A stretch of 64,000 nt of DNA, from contig DAVZGP010000015.1 of NCBI GenBank assembly GCA_052274345.1, positions 4,887 to 68,886 on the forward strand. The letters are read 5' to 3'. Positions 36,360-44,517 of the stretch are shown one piece after another. The translations under genes and the position numbers were made by a program. Position 1 is the first letter of the stretch; every line of letters starts with the position of its first letter. The notes beneath the pieces were generated by a model. That model saw only the letters and a list, made by a program, of their open reading frames with translations, searched no databases and was not told where the DNA came from. The DNA is from Clostridium_AD sp937920395. GTDB lineage: Bacteria > Bacillota > Clostridia > Clostridiales > Clostridiaceae.

Positions 36360-36856
36360 ATTTACTATCTTATACATAGTCGGCTTACTAATGGTCGCTC
36401 CTAACATAGGGGGCGTGGATTGAAATAATAAATTATATCCTAACCTGGAACTCTACAGAGGTCGCTCCTAACATAGGGGCGTGGATTGAAATAGGCTGAA
36501 AGAGTATATTTAGGCGATACGATTGGGTCGCTCCTAAAATAGGGGCGTGGATTGAAATTAGAAGATTAAAATGCAATAGTAAAACTAAATCAAGTCGCTC
36601 CTAACATAGGGGCGTGGATTGAAATATTAGATGTAAGGTCATTATCTTCACGTAAAGCCCGGTCGCTCTTTACATAGAAATGTGGATTGAAATTGTTGAT
36701 AAATCTCCTCCATATTTTTCAAAAAGTGTTTGACGATATTTCTGACAACCTTTATATAATAATTCTAAATTAGCAATCGTTCATGTTCACCTAATTTAAT
36801 TAAAGAGATAGTATCGTATGAAAGGGTTATGGCCCTAATAAACGATATAAGCAAGC

Positions 36857-36898
36857 AAGACAGAGTATTCATAGTGGATGCCCTGTTTAGTTTGTCTT
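36857..36898. repeat. 42-bp hairpin element, copy 1
   Basis: It runs AAGACAGAGTATTCATA, then gTgGATGCcCTGTtTA, then gTTTGtCTT (lower case differs from copy 2). CAGAGTATTCA can fold back on TGGATGCCCTG with G-U pairs and one mismatch. Copy 2 lies 992 bases to the right, past the deformylase-like gene. Confidence 0.65.
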
Positions 36899-37090
36899 AA
36901 TGGAAGTTAAATTGTTTATGGATAAAATAAAATTTTATATACCCAAATAAAGTATATGTGGTAAAATAACTAAGTCTTTGTAAAATGTAGAATAAAATAT
37001 ATTATATGACTATACCTGGTGTGTTAATTAGTTATACAGTAATAGAAATAAGATATCAATGATGAATCATCAAATTATAGACGAAGAAGA

Positions 37091-37234
37091 ATGAATATTT
37101 TATATGAAAATGAAGAAAGTGTTTATGGTAAGAATATTAAATTAGTATGTACAAGAGCAGCAGGCTATGAAGCATATAGAACAAATACTAATGGAAGTTA
37201 TTCTGTAAATGAAAGAACATCAAGTCTTTTATAA
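37091..37234 (+). CDS. Small ORF or gene remnant, 47 aa
   Basis: ATG 37091 to TAA 37232-37234, sequence starting MNILYENEESVYGKN and ending NERTSSLL. Composition looks protein-like (IKLVCTRAAGYEAYRTN), and the frame is open for 13 codons before the ATG. No ribosome binding site is evident. Either a fragment of a lost gene or a small protein. Confidence 0.3.
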   Translation: MNILYENEESVYGKNIKLVCTRAAGYEAYRTNTNGSYSVNERTSSLL

Positions 37235-37333
37235 AATGATCTATTACTAGTATTAATATGTCAGTAGTTATAGAACAGAACAGAATAGAATAGAACATAA
37301 TAAAAAAGACAAATATTAAAGGGGTAAAAACAT

Positions 37334-37744
37334 ATGGTTAGATTAGTTATGAAAGATATATTCTTTCTTAATCAAAAATCAGAACTTGCTACAAAAGCAG
37401 ATGTTCAGGTAATTCACGATTTGATTGACACACTTAAAGTAAATAAGGAAGCCTGTGTAGGGATGGCAGCTAATATGATTGGTGTAAAAAAAAGAATTAT
37501 TGTGATCAGTATGGGTGATATTAACGTTCCGATGATTAACCCTGTGATAGTGAATAAATCGGGTCAATATGAAACGGAAGAAGGGTGTCTTTCACTTATA
37601 GGAGTTAGAAAAACTAATAGATTCAAGGAGATAGAAGTAGAGTATTTTGATTCGGGATTTAAGAAGCGAAGGGGAAAATACTCAGGATGGATTGCTCAAA
37701 TTATTCAACATGAAGTAGACCATTGTGATGGGATAATCATATAA
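37334..37744 (+). CDS. Peptide deformylase-like protein with altered motif 1
   Basis: A 136-residue protein. Motif 2 is EEGCLSL (metal ligand C85) and motif 3 is QHEVDHCDG (H126, E127, H130), so the metal site is complete. Motif 1, normally G-x-G-L-A-A-x-Q-x-G, reads VGMAANMIG: the Gln that stabilises the transition state is M48. It is close to the minimal length of clostridial PDF-like proteins. It would remove the formyl group from nascent chains if active; activity is uncertain because of M48. ATG 37334 follows AAAGGGGTAAAAACAT. It is flanked by two copies of a hairpin repeat. Confidence 0.75.
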   Translation: MVRLVMKDIFFLNQKSELATKADVQVIHDLIDTLKVNKEACVGMAANMIGVKKRIIVISMGDINVPMINPVIVNKSGQYETEEGCLSLIGVRKTNRFKEIEVEYFDSGFKKRRGKYSGWIAQIIQHEVDHCDGIII

Positions 37745-37848
37745 AAAAAACGATAAGATAGTTGTTCAAGGTGTGTTTATTACTTTTATTTTCTATTGTT
37801 TTATTAGCCAACGTTTTTATAAATGCTTTGGTAGATGTTGAAGCAACC

Positions 37849-37890
37849 AAGACAGAGTATTCATAATTGATGCTCTGTATATTTTGCCTT
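37849..37890. repeat. 42-bp hairpin element, copy 2
   Basis: Same arrangement as at 36857-36898: AAGACAGAGTATTCATA identical, later part ATTGATGCTCTGTATA then TTTTGCCTT. The substitutions partly preserve pairing (CAGAGTATTCA with TTGATGCTCTG). Confidence 0.65.
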
Positions 37891-37910
37891 GAGATTTTAA
37901 TTATAAAACT

Positions 37911-37944
37911 GCACAGGTTATAGTACCTGTGCTTTTAGTTTTTT
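37911..37944 (+). terminator. Terminator after the deformylase-like gene
   Basis: GCACAGGT at 37911-37918 pairs with ACCTGTGC at 37925-37932, then TTTTAGTTTTTT. Confidence 0.75.
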
Positions 37945-38179
37945 GCTTAGGATAAAAGATTTAATGAAATAAATTCAAAAATTAGGTTCTTTTTTCTATT
38001 TAAAGAACTATTTTAATTGCAAATACTACCTAAATAGAATACAATTTTATTATATTAGTTATATATTTAAGTCTTTTTTATTAGTTTATGTTAAAGTTAT
38101 ATAAATAGAATTTATGTTAGATATCCTATAAGTGAAGAAGTTAAAAGGTAGTTTAAATTTAAAAGGATGGTGTATTTAA

Positions 38180-39394
38180 ATGTTAAATAAACGTAGTACG
38201 ATAATAAAACCACAGCAACAAGAGGAACTTTACGAAAACATAACATCGGAAGAGACAAGGGTAACAATAACACCAAAAATAATAAAAGAACTATTAGATC
38301 AGTCTATAATAGGCCAAGAAGGCGCTAAAATAGAGTTATCTATAGAATTACATAATCATATGATAAGAATCGCAACTGGTATAGATATAGAAAAACATAA
38401 TATATTACTAACTGGGCCAACAGGTACTGGTAAAACTTTATTAGCCAAAAAATTATCAGAGATTGCTCAAGTCCCATTTGTTATTGGCGATGCTACAAGT
38501 TTGACCGAGGCTGGATATGTTGGTGATGATATTGAGAGTATGATATACTCACTTTTAGTAAGGGCAGATGGCGATATTGAACTTGCACAGAAAGGAATTG
38601 TATTTATTGATGAACTTGATAAGATAGCCAAAAAGGGTGAAACAATGACTATTACAAGAGATGTATCAGGTGAAGGAGTTCAACAAGGTTTACTTAAGAT
38701 GGTTGAAGGTAGTGTTGTTAGAGTGCCAGAAGGTGGAGGACGCAAAAATCCCACAAGTAAAATGATTGAAATAAATACAACTAATATTTTATTTATTGCA
38801 GGTGGATCTTTTGATGGTATTGAAACTATTGTTGAAAATCGTCTTAAATTTACTCCAAATAATAGATTAAAACAGTTTAGTAAGCCAGGAGTTGTTAGAA
38901 AACTAGGCTTTAATGTATCTGACACTGTAGAATCAACTGTAAAGAATTATGAAAAAGATTATGAATATACAAAGTATCTTAGATCAAATATAATTAAAAA
39001 AGATTTACAGGAGTTTGGATTAATTCCAGAGTTACTTGGTAGATTTCAGGTATTGTCAAATCTAGATCCATTATCAAGAGATGATCTTATTGAGGTACTT
39101 AAGCTTGATACTAGTGTATTTGAACAGTATAGAAAGATATTTGCTTATTTGGGTAAAAATCTTGAGTTTAACGATAATTGCTTTGAAGCAATTGCAGATA
39201 TTGCTATTGAAGAAAAGATGGGTGCTAGGGGACTCGTTAGTATTGTCTCAAGAGTTTTAAGAGATTTAAGATATAATGCTCCTTCAGAAGACACTAAAGA
39301 TTACTATGTGGATAAAGACTATATACTTAATGTTTATGGTAAGCTAAATGAGGCATTGCCTATAACAACTGATATAGAAGCTAAAGTAGAATAA
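38180..39394 (+). CDS. ClpX-like AAA+ unfoldase lacking the zinc-binding domain
   Basis: A 404-residue protein. Walker A is GPTGTGKT (79-86), Walker B VFIDELDKIA, pore loop GYVG at about 116, and SLTEAGYVGDDIES, GEGVQQGLLKMVEG and ELLGRFQVLSNLDPL match ClpX closely, as does ARGLVSIV near the end. The first 38 residues have no cysteines, so the ClpX zinc domain that handles adaptors is missing. In place of the IGF loop that docks ClpP there is RKLGFN. It is therefore a ClpX paralogue rather than the main clpX, which usually lies next to clpP. ATG follows AAAAGGATGG. No neighbour explains its substrate. Confidence 0.8.
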   Translation: MLNKRSTIIKPQQQEELYENITSEETRVTITPKIIKELLDQSIIGQEGAKIELSIELHNHMIRIATGIDIEKHNILLTGPTGTGKTLLAKKLSEIAQVPFVIGDATSLTEAGYVGDDIESMIYSLLVRADGDIELAQKGIVFIDELDKIAKKGETMTITRDVSGEGVQQGLLKMVEGSVVRVPEGGGRKNPTSKMIEINTTNILFIAGGSFDGIETIVENRLKFTPNNRLKQFSKPGVVRKLGFNVSDTVESTVKNYEKDYEYTKYLRSNIIKKDLQEFGLIPELLGRFQVLSNLDPLSRDDLIEVLKLDTSVFEQYRKIFAYLGKNLEFNDNCFEAIADIAIEEKMGARGLVSIVSRVLRDLRYNAPSEDTKDYYVDKDYILNVYGKLNEALPITTDIEAKVE

Positions 39395-39702
39395 CAAGTA
39401 GTAGGAGAATCACTATAAGTTTCAAAGCAATATATTGAATACTTTTAGTGAATTGAAAAAATGCTTGAGCCATTACCTGATGAGAGATCACTAGAACTAA
39501 TCCCCAAAATGAAAAAAGATATTCATAAACCAAATTTTTTATTAATTAAAGCTGTAAAAATACAATAATATAGATATAAGGGACTAAGTCTTAAGATCTG
39601 TAGATACATAAACAAATTGACTAAATTGTTACTATATGATATTCTATCGTTGAATAAATATATATAGTTTTTATAAATATTAAAGCATAAAAAGGAGTTA
39701 TA
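39395..39702. other. Short gap with a possible remnant ORF
   Basis: About 308 bases. ATG 39461 to TAA at 39566-39568 gives a 35-residue peptide (MLEPLPDERSLELIPKMKK and on), without a clear ribosome binding site. It may be the tail of a lost gene. The hydrogenase site AAAAGGAGTTATA is at the end. Confidence 0.35.
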
Positions 39703-41223
39703 ATGAAATACGAATATAAAACACTTGCTGATATTAGACACAAGGTTTTTACTGCTGTAAGTAAAATGGCTTTTGAAGACAATTTAAAAGATATGGGAAA
39801 TATTCCATATGAGATTATTCCTGGAGATGTGGATAAGTTTAGAGAAAATACATTCATTGGAAGAGCAGTAGTTAGTGAGCGAATCCGCTTGGCAATGGGA
39901 CTAAATTTAAGACCAAGTGATAAACCAAGAGCAATTACGGAAGGGTTAGAGGAGGCAATAAAGCCTTCAAAATATTATGAACCACCGCTTGTAAATATTA
40001 TAAAATTTGCTTGTAATGCTTGCCCAACAAATAGCTATGAAGTTACAAATATGTGCCGTGGCTGCCTAGCGCACCCTTGCGTAGAAGTTTGTCCTAAGAG
40101 CGCAGTTAGTATAGTTAATGGAAAAAGTTTTATTGATCAGGAAAAATGTATAAAGTGTGGTTTATGTGCTAAGGCATGCCCATATTCAGCAATAATAAAA
40201 CATGAGCGCCCATGTGCCAAGGCATGCGGAGTGGATGCAATACATTCAGATGAATATGACAGAGCATTAATAGATTATGATAAATGTGTTAGCTGTGGAA
40301 TGTGTCTGGTAAATTGTCCTTTTGGAGCAATATCTGATAAAAGCCAAATATTTCAACTAATTCAAGCAATTAATCAAGGTGAAGAAGTAATTGCAATTGT
40401 AGCTCCATCATATTTAGGACAGTTTGGTAAAAATGTTGGATTTAATGATTTCAAAAGAGCGATGATTAAAATTGGATTTAAAGATGTTGTTGAAGTTGCG
40501 ATTGGTGCAGATATTTGTACAATTGAGGAGGCAAATGATTTTATAGAAAATGTGCCTAAAAAACTTTCATTTATGGGTACTTCATGCTGCCCTGCGTGGT
40601 CTGTTATGGCTAAAAATTTATATCCGGAGTATGCCGAAAATATTTCAATGACTTTAACTCCAATGGTTTTTGCTGCTAGATTTGTGAGAGAAAAACATAA
40701 AGATGCAAAGATTGTTTTTGTTGGGCCATGTAGTGCGAAAAAATTAGAAGCTTCTAGAAAAAGTGTAAAAAGTGAAGTGGATTTTGTAATTACGTTTGAA
40801 GAATTATCTGGAATGTTGGATGCCAAAGAAGTAGAAATAATTGGTACAGATAAGAGCTTAAATAATGAAGCAACTGGTTCTGGAAGAGGATTTGCTGTTG
40901 CAGGCGGAGTCGCTAAGGCTGTAGCTGATTTGATAGTAAAAGAGCATCCGGGATTAGAAGTGAAGATTAAAGCTGCAAATGGACTGAGAGAATGTAGGGA
41001 AATGTGTAATGATGCCACAAGAGGAAAGTATGATGGTTATCTCCTTGAAGGAATGGCGTGCCCGGGTGGTTGTGTAGCTGGAGCTGGGTGTATTGTCAAA
41101 CCTAACGTAGCTGGTTCTCAGGTTAAACAAGCGACTAAGAATTCAGAACTTAAGATTTCAGATGAGTCTAAATATGCTGATAAGATTTACTTGTTAGATG
41201 AAAAAAGATTAGAGGAAGAATAG
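39703..41223 (+). CDS. [FeFe] hydrogenase, group B-like
   Basis: A 506-residue protein. A Cys-rich N-terminal block (CNACPTNSYEVTNMCRGC) is followed by ferredoxin-type clusters (CVEVCPKSA, CIKCGLCAKACPY, CVSCGMCLVNCPF). The H-cluster motifs are L1 TSCCPAW, L2 PCSAKK and L3 EGMACPGGCVAGAG. The L1 and L3 forms and the N-terminal cluster layout fit group B (monomeric) hydrogenases rather than the classic HydA. It would exchange electrons between ferredoxin and protons; the direction in vivo is not known for this group. A single-gene unit, ATG behind AAAAGGAG, with a terminator after it. Confidence 0.88.
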   Translation: MKYEYKTLADIRHKVFTAVSKMAFEDNLKDMGNIPYEIIPGDVDKFRENTFIGRAVVSERIRLAMGLNLRPSDKPRAITEGLEEAIKPSKYYEPPLVNIIKFACNACPTNSYEVTNMCRGCLAHPCVEVCPKSAVSIVNGKSFIDQEKCIKCGLCAKACPYSAIIKHERPCAKACGVDAIHSDEYDRALIDYDKCVSCGMCLVNCPFGAISDKSQIFQLIQAINQGEEVIAIVAPSYLGQFGKNVGFNDFKRAMIKIGFKDVVEVAIGADICTIEEANDFIENVPKKLSFMGTSCCPAWSVMAKNLYPEYAENISMTLTPMVFAARFVREKHKDAKIVFVGPCSAKKLEASRKSVKSEVDFVITFEELSGMLDAKEVEIIGTDKSLNNEATGSGRGFAVAGGVAKAVADLIVKEHPGLEVKIKAANGLRECREMCNDATRGKYDGYLLEGMACPGGCVAGAGCIVKPNVAGSQVKQATKNSELKISDESKYADKIYLLDEKRLEEE

Positions 41224-41236
41224 AAAATAAATATTT

Positions 41237-41283
41237 TTGATGCGATGGAACCCCCTTGAATTCAGGGGGTTTCTTTGTTTTTG
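41237..41283 (+). terminator. Terminator after the hydrogenase
   Basis: AACCCCC pairs with GGGGGTT around a GAATTC-bearing loop, then TTCTTTGTTTTT. TTTTGATGCGATGGAA precedes it, as in the orphan terminator at 17017. Confidence 0.85.
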
Positions 41284-41284
41284 G

Positions 41285-41462
41285 ATTACATTTGAGCATT
41301 AGTACAATAGGGTTTCTACCTACCATCTTAAGTATATCAATTTTGGGGGTAAGTTTGTTTGAAAGTGTGATTGGTGGTATGCTTGGATATGGAATTTTAA
41401 TAATAATTAGTAGGATGTCATTTACATTTACAAACCGCATTCTTAATAGGGTTGAAAAATAA
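41285..41462 (+). pseudogene. Possible membrane-protein remnant
   Basis: An open frame runs from the terminator to TAA 41460-41462 with a hydrophobic peptide (TIGFLPTILSISILGVSL, then FESVIGGMLGYGILIIISR). The two Gly-rich segments recall prepilin-peptidase or permease helices, but no catalytic residue is present. There is no ribosome binding site and no room for a promoter. It ends 11 bases before the phosphoesterase start. Probably a gene fragment. Confidence 0.3.
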
Positions 41463-41473
41463 AGGAGATTATT

Positions 41474-42202
41474 ATGAAAAGAATTGCAATAATATCAGAT
41501 ATTCATGGAAATTTACCTGCACTCGAAGCAGTGTTTAAAGATATTAGTGATAGAGGAATTAAAACGATTTATTGTCTTGGAGATTTAGCTGGAAAAGGGC
41601 CTAGTTCTCCAGAGGTAGTAGATAAAATCAGAGAACATTGTGTAGTTGTAATTAAAGGTAATTGGGATTATTACATGGCTGAAGAATATAATGAACCTTT
41701 AATGTGGCATAAAAAGAAATTAGGAGCCCAAAGGTTAAAATATATGAAAGAGTTACCTATATATAAGGAATTTTATATGAGTGGAAAATTATTAAGATTA
41801 TGTCATGCTTCTCCAAATGATCTTTTTCATAGAGTATATCTTTCAACCGAGAAAAGTGAACGAATGAAATTATTTACACCGACGCCAACGCTAGATATTG
41901 AAGCAGATGTAGTTGGATATGGAGATATACATAAAGCACACATAGATACTTTTAATGGAAAAACTACTTTTAATGTTGGAAGTGTGGGTAATCCACTGGA
42001 CATAACCCAATCCTCATATGCAATAATTGAGGGTAAACTTAACGATAAAATTAAATCATCATTTCTTATATCTCTTGTTAGGGTTCCATATAACATAGAT
42101 TTAGCTATCAAACATGCTAGAATAACTGATATGCCAGATAAGGAAGAATATATTAATGAATTAAATACTGCAATATATAGAGGTCATAATATTAATACAT
42201 AA
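41474..42202 (+). CDS. Calcineurin-like metallophosphoesterase
   Basis: A 242-residue protein. IISDIHGNLPAL gives the D-x-H motif, YCLGDLAGKG the GD motif, IKGNWDYYM the GN-x-D motif (Trp instead of the usual His), LCHASPND and GYGDIHKAHI the remaining His ligands, and NVGSVGNP closes the site. The YfcE/MJ0936-like size fits a phosphodiesterase or protein phosphatase. The GNHD-to-GNWD change is found in this branch and leaves Asn as ligand, though a catalytic His is lost. ATG follows AAAGGAGATTATT. Confidence 0.85.
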   Translation: MKRIAIISDIHGNLPALEAVFKDISDRGIKTIYCLGDLAGKGPSSPEVVDKIREHCVVVIKGNWDYYMAEEYNEPLMWHKKKLGAQRLKYMKELPIYKEFYMSGKLLRLCHASPNDLFHRVYLSTEKSERMKLFTPTPTLDIEADVVGYGDIHKAHIDTFNGKTTFNVGSVGNPLDITQSSYAIIEGKLNDKIKSSFLISLVRVPYNIDLAIKHARITDMPDKEEYINELNTAIYRGHNINT

Positions 42203-42304
42203 TTTTTATAACTAAAAAAGCATCAATATCATAAGGTGAAATTAATTAATAAAAACGCTATGATAAAATCATAGAGTTTTTATTGAGTTAAAATAAATTT
42301 AAGT

Positions 42305-42673
42305 TTAGTGCAACATACCAAAAATCGCACCTGAAATAAAAGGTATTAGCCAAATAAACCATACAATAATACTAAATTTATGGAAATTAGTTTTAGCTTT
42401 TTCTTCATTCTTAATCAAAACGATTGTTGCCCAAAGTGCATGTAAAAGCATTAAAATTATTGCTAACAAACCTGTTATGCCGTGAAAATTAATTTTAAAA
42501 CCTTCGTTTACAATTTTACTCATAAGTGTTGTTCCTAAAGTATCAAATACCAAGCCTAAGTAAAAAACTAACAAATGCCATTTTTTTAGTTTACCTTGTC
42601 TTTTTTCACTCCATACACCGATTGTATAAAATATAAGTGCTAACGTAATAGAAATAATTGCATAGAGTAACAT
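42305..42673 (-). CDS. HsmA-like small membrane protein
   Basis: I start at ATG 42673 (MLLYAIISITLAL) behind AGAGGTATTATT; a TTG at 42688 is in frame but would include this site. The product is 122 residues with four predicted membrane segments: 1-20, WHLLVFYLGLVFDTLGTTL, GITGLLAIILMLLHALWAT and the C-terminal VWFIWLIPFISG. Conserved His residues (His in KKWHLL, NFHG, LHALW, NFHKFS) fit the HsmA/TIGR03987 family described as haem-binding. Function is not established. Confidence 0.7.
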   Translation of the reverse strand: MLLYAIISITLALIFYTIGVWSEKRQGKLKKWHLLVFYLGLVFDTLGTTLMSKIVNEGFKINFHGITGLLAIILMLLHALWATIVLIKNEEKAKTNFHKFSIIVWFIWLIPFISGAIFGMLH

Positions 42674-42912
42674 AATAATACCTCTCAATTTATAGCTTTT
42701 TTAATTTAAATTCATATGGATATTGTTGATTATAAAATAATTAATACTATGTGTCAATATAATTTTATTGGAATAGAAATAATGTTATTATTATCATATA
42801 GAGTAACAAATTGTTTTTTAGGAAAAGATTTTGGTAGTATACTAATGATTGGAAAGATAATTTGTATGGATTAAATAGATAAACTTACAAATATAATTTA
42901 GGAGGGAAAAAT

Positions 42913-44271
42913 ATGATAGATTTAGAAACTCTAAGTGTAGAAGAAATGACTGGCCTTAATTACATGTGCTCATGTGGCAAAAATCATAGTGTAGGTATAG
43001 AAACTATAAAGGTTGGAGGTGGTGTTATAAATCTGTTGCCAAATGTAATGGAACGTTATGAAGGAATGAAAGTGTTTATAATAGAAGATACTCATACTTA
43101 TGATGTTGCTGGTGAAAAAGTAGAAAATTTATTAAAAAATAAGTTTAAAATAAATAAATACATATTTAAAGAAGAGCATTTACATCCTAATGAATTATCT
43201 TTTGGTAAATTAATATTAGCAATTCCTATAGATACGTCAATTATAATTGCAGTAGGTTCTGGAACTATTAATGATATTTCAAGGTTCCTAAGTTATAAGC
43301 TTGGCATTCCTTATGTAATTGTGGGGACAGCACCATCAATGGATGGTTACGCATCAGTAGTATCACCACTTATTAGGGATGGAGTAAAAGTTACTTATGA
43401 CGCTGCATATCCACTCGCAATTATTTGCGATATTGACATTATGAAGAGGGCACCCATGCAAATGCTTCAGGCGGGACTTGGAGATATCTTAGGCAAATAT
43501 ACAGCATTAGCTGATTGGCATGTTGCGAACATTTTAAATGATGAATATTTCTGCCTTGAAGTTGAAAAATTAGTAATGAGTACTTTAAAAAAGTGCGAGG
43601 AAGCTGCAGCTGGAGTTACAAGTAGAGATTTTAAAACCGTAAAAAACATAACTGAAGCATTAATTTTATCAGGGATTGCTATTGGAATGGTTGGAGCCTC
43701 AAGACCCGCATCTGGAGGAGAACACTATATGTCACATTGTTTTGAGATGATGTTTATGAATAGTGGGAATAATACAAAATGGCTTCACGGTAATACAGTA
43801 GGTGTAGGTGTTGGAATTGTAGCTTATGCATATAAATATGCAAGAGATATAGATATTAATGAAATGCTTGAAAAGGGTGACTATTTACATCTCGATAAAA
43901 ATAAATGGATGAAAAATATTATAGATGTATTTACTATAAGTGGTGAAAATATTATTGAATTTAAGCAAGGTAGTATTAATTTTAATGAGAAAGAAAGAGA
44001 AGTTACTATGCAAAAGATAGTATCTAAGTGGGATGATATAAAAAATATTTGTGATGTATTTGTACCAGAGCCTACTGAAATAATTAAAACTTTGAAAAAA
44101 GCAGGAGCAGTGTGGAATCCTAAAGATTTGGGGTTTGACAAAGAAATATTTAGAAAAAGTTTTATTGCTGCAAAGGATATGCGTAATAGATATGGTATTC
44201 TTCAGCTTCTTGAAGACATAGGAAAAATTGATGACGCTGCCGATTATATAACAAATATTTATTATAAATAA
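42913..44271 (+). CDS. sn-glycerol-1-phosphate dehydrogenase (EgsA/AraM-like)
   Basis: A 452-residue iron-containing-alcohol-dehydrogenase-type protein. The NAD-binding region has IIAVGSGTINDISRFLSY and VGTAPSMDGYASVVSPLI. Metal ligands are Asp in LQAGLGDILGKYTAL, His in SGGEHYMSH and His in WLHGNTVGVG. This matches B. subtilis AraM/EgsA, which makes glycerol-1-phosphate from dihydroxyacetone phosphate. The enzyme is characteristic of archaeal lipids but also found in several Firmicutes. A Cys-rich N-terminus (MCSCGKNH) is typical of the clostridial form. ATG follows AGGAGGGAAAAAT. Confidence 0.9.
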   Translation: MIDLETLSVEEMTGLNYMCSCGKNHSVGIETIKVGGGVINLLPNVMERYEGMKVFIIEDTHTYDVAGEKVENLLKNKFKINKYIFKEEHLHPNELSFGKLILAIPIDTSIIIAVGSGTINDISRFLSYKLGIPYVIVGTAPSMDGYASVVSPLIRDGVKVTYDAAYPLAIICDIDIMKRAPMQMLQAGLGDILGKYTALADWHVANILNDEYFCLEVEKLVMSTLKKCEEAAAGVTSRDFKTVKNITEALILSGIAIGMVGASRPASGGEHYMSHCFEMMFMNSGNNTKWLHGNTVGVGVGIVAYAYKYARDIDINEMLEKGDYLHLDKNKWMKNIIDVFTISGENIIEFKQGSINFNEKEREVTMQKIVSKWDDIKNICDVFVPEPTEIIKTLKKAGAVWNPKDLGFDKEIFRKSFIAAKDMRNRYGILQLLEDIGKIDDAADYITNIYYK

Positions 44272-44286
44272 AATAAAATTTCTATT

Positions 44287-44330
44287 AAGGTAATCATGTT
44301 GAAATGAATTCGACATGATTACCTTTTTCT
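44287..44330 (+). terminator. Terminator after the G1P dehydrogenase gene
   Basis: AAGGTAATCATGT pairs with ACATGATTACCTT around a short loop, followed by TTTCTTT. Confidence 0.85.
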
Positions 44331-44385
44331 TTACTTTAGTGTTTGTTTAGACTAAAATACAAAACAATACACGCTAAATTTTTAA

Positions 44386-44424
44386 AACTGTTTGTTTGTA
44401 ATTATATGCAAATAGCAAACAGTT
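44386..44424. promoter_or_regulatory. Inverted repeat upstream of the serine recombinase
   Basis: AACTGTTTG at 44386-44394 and CAAACAGTT at 44416-44424 form a perfect 9-bp dyad with a 21-base centre. It lies about 95 bases before the recombinase start and could be a binding or crossover site for it. Confidence 0.4.
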
Positions 44425-44517
44425 GTCCAACATGGTATACTTTAAACGGAAAATATGTTAATATATAGTAAAATATATGACGAATATAAAGTTAATATAA
44501 TAAAAGGGGTTGTTTAT

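Larger units (their letters stand above)
31425..36693 (+). CRISPR. Type I-C CRISPR array, 77 visible repeats
   Basis: The 32-bp repeat starts GTCGCTCCTAACATAG and continues with GGGCGTGGATTGAAAT. It belongs to the I-C class (ends in ATTGAAAT; CGCTCC can pair with GGGGCG to make the Cas5c substrate hairpin). I count 77 repeats, 74 complete spacers of 33-36 bases and 3 partial ones next to two 100-N gaps (31589-31688 and 33754-33853), so the true array is larger. The repeats are nearly invariant until the trailer: at 36394 one has an extra G, at 36527 a C-to-A change, and at 36662-36693 the last is strongly diverged. Confidence 0.98.
36694..37333. other. Region after the array, mostly gene-free
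   Basis: About 640 bases. It contains a 42-bp hairpin element at 36857-36898 that recurs at 37849, and one small ORF at 37091-37234. No IS ends, tRNA or complete gene are seen. It may be degraded former coding sequence. Confidence 0.5.

Noticed and set aside
31564..36407. Open frames across the CRISPR array (repeated peptides of the type FNPRPYVRSD or SIHAPMLGAT, and VAPNIGAWIE on plus).
   Set aside because: They are translations of the repeats and spacers; they have no ribosome binding site and change with the spacer length.
40374..41018. 214-codon minus-strand frame in the hydrogenase gene.
   Set aside because: Antisense shadow of the hydrogenase, which has all H-cluster motifs.
43885..44316. 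143-codon minus-strand frame opposite the G1P dehydrogenase.
   Set aside because: It runs through the terminator at 44287-44330 and has no family feature.
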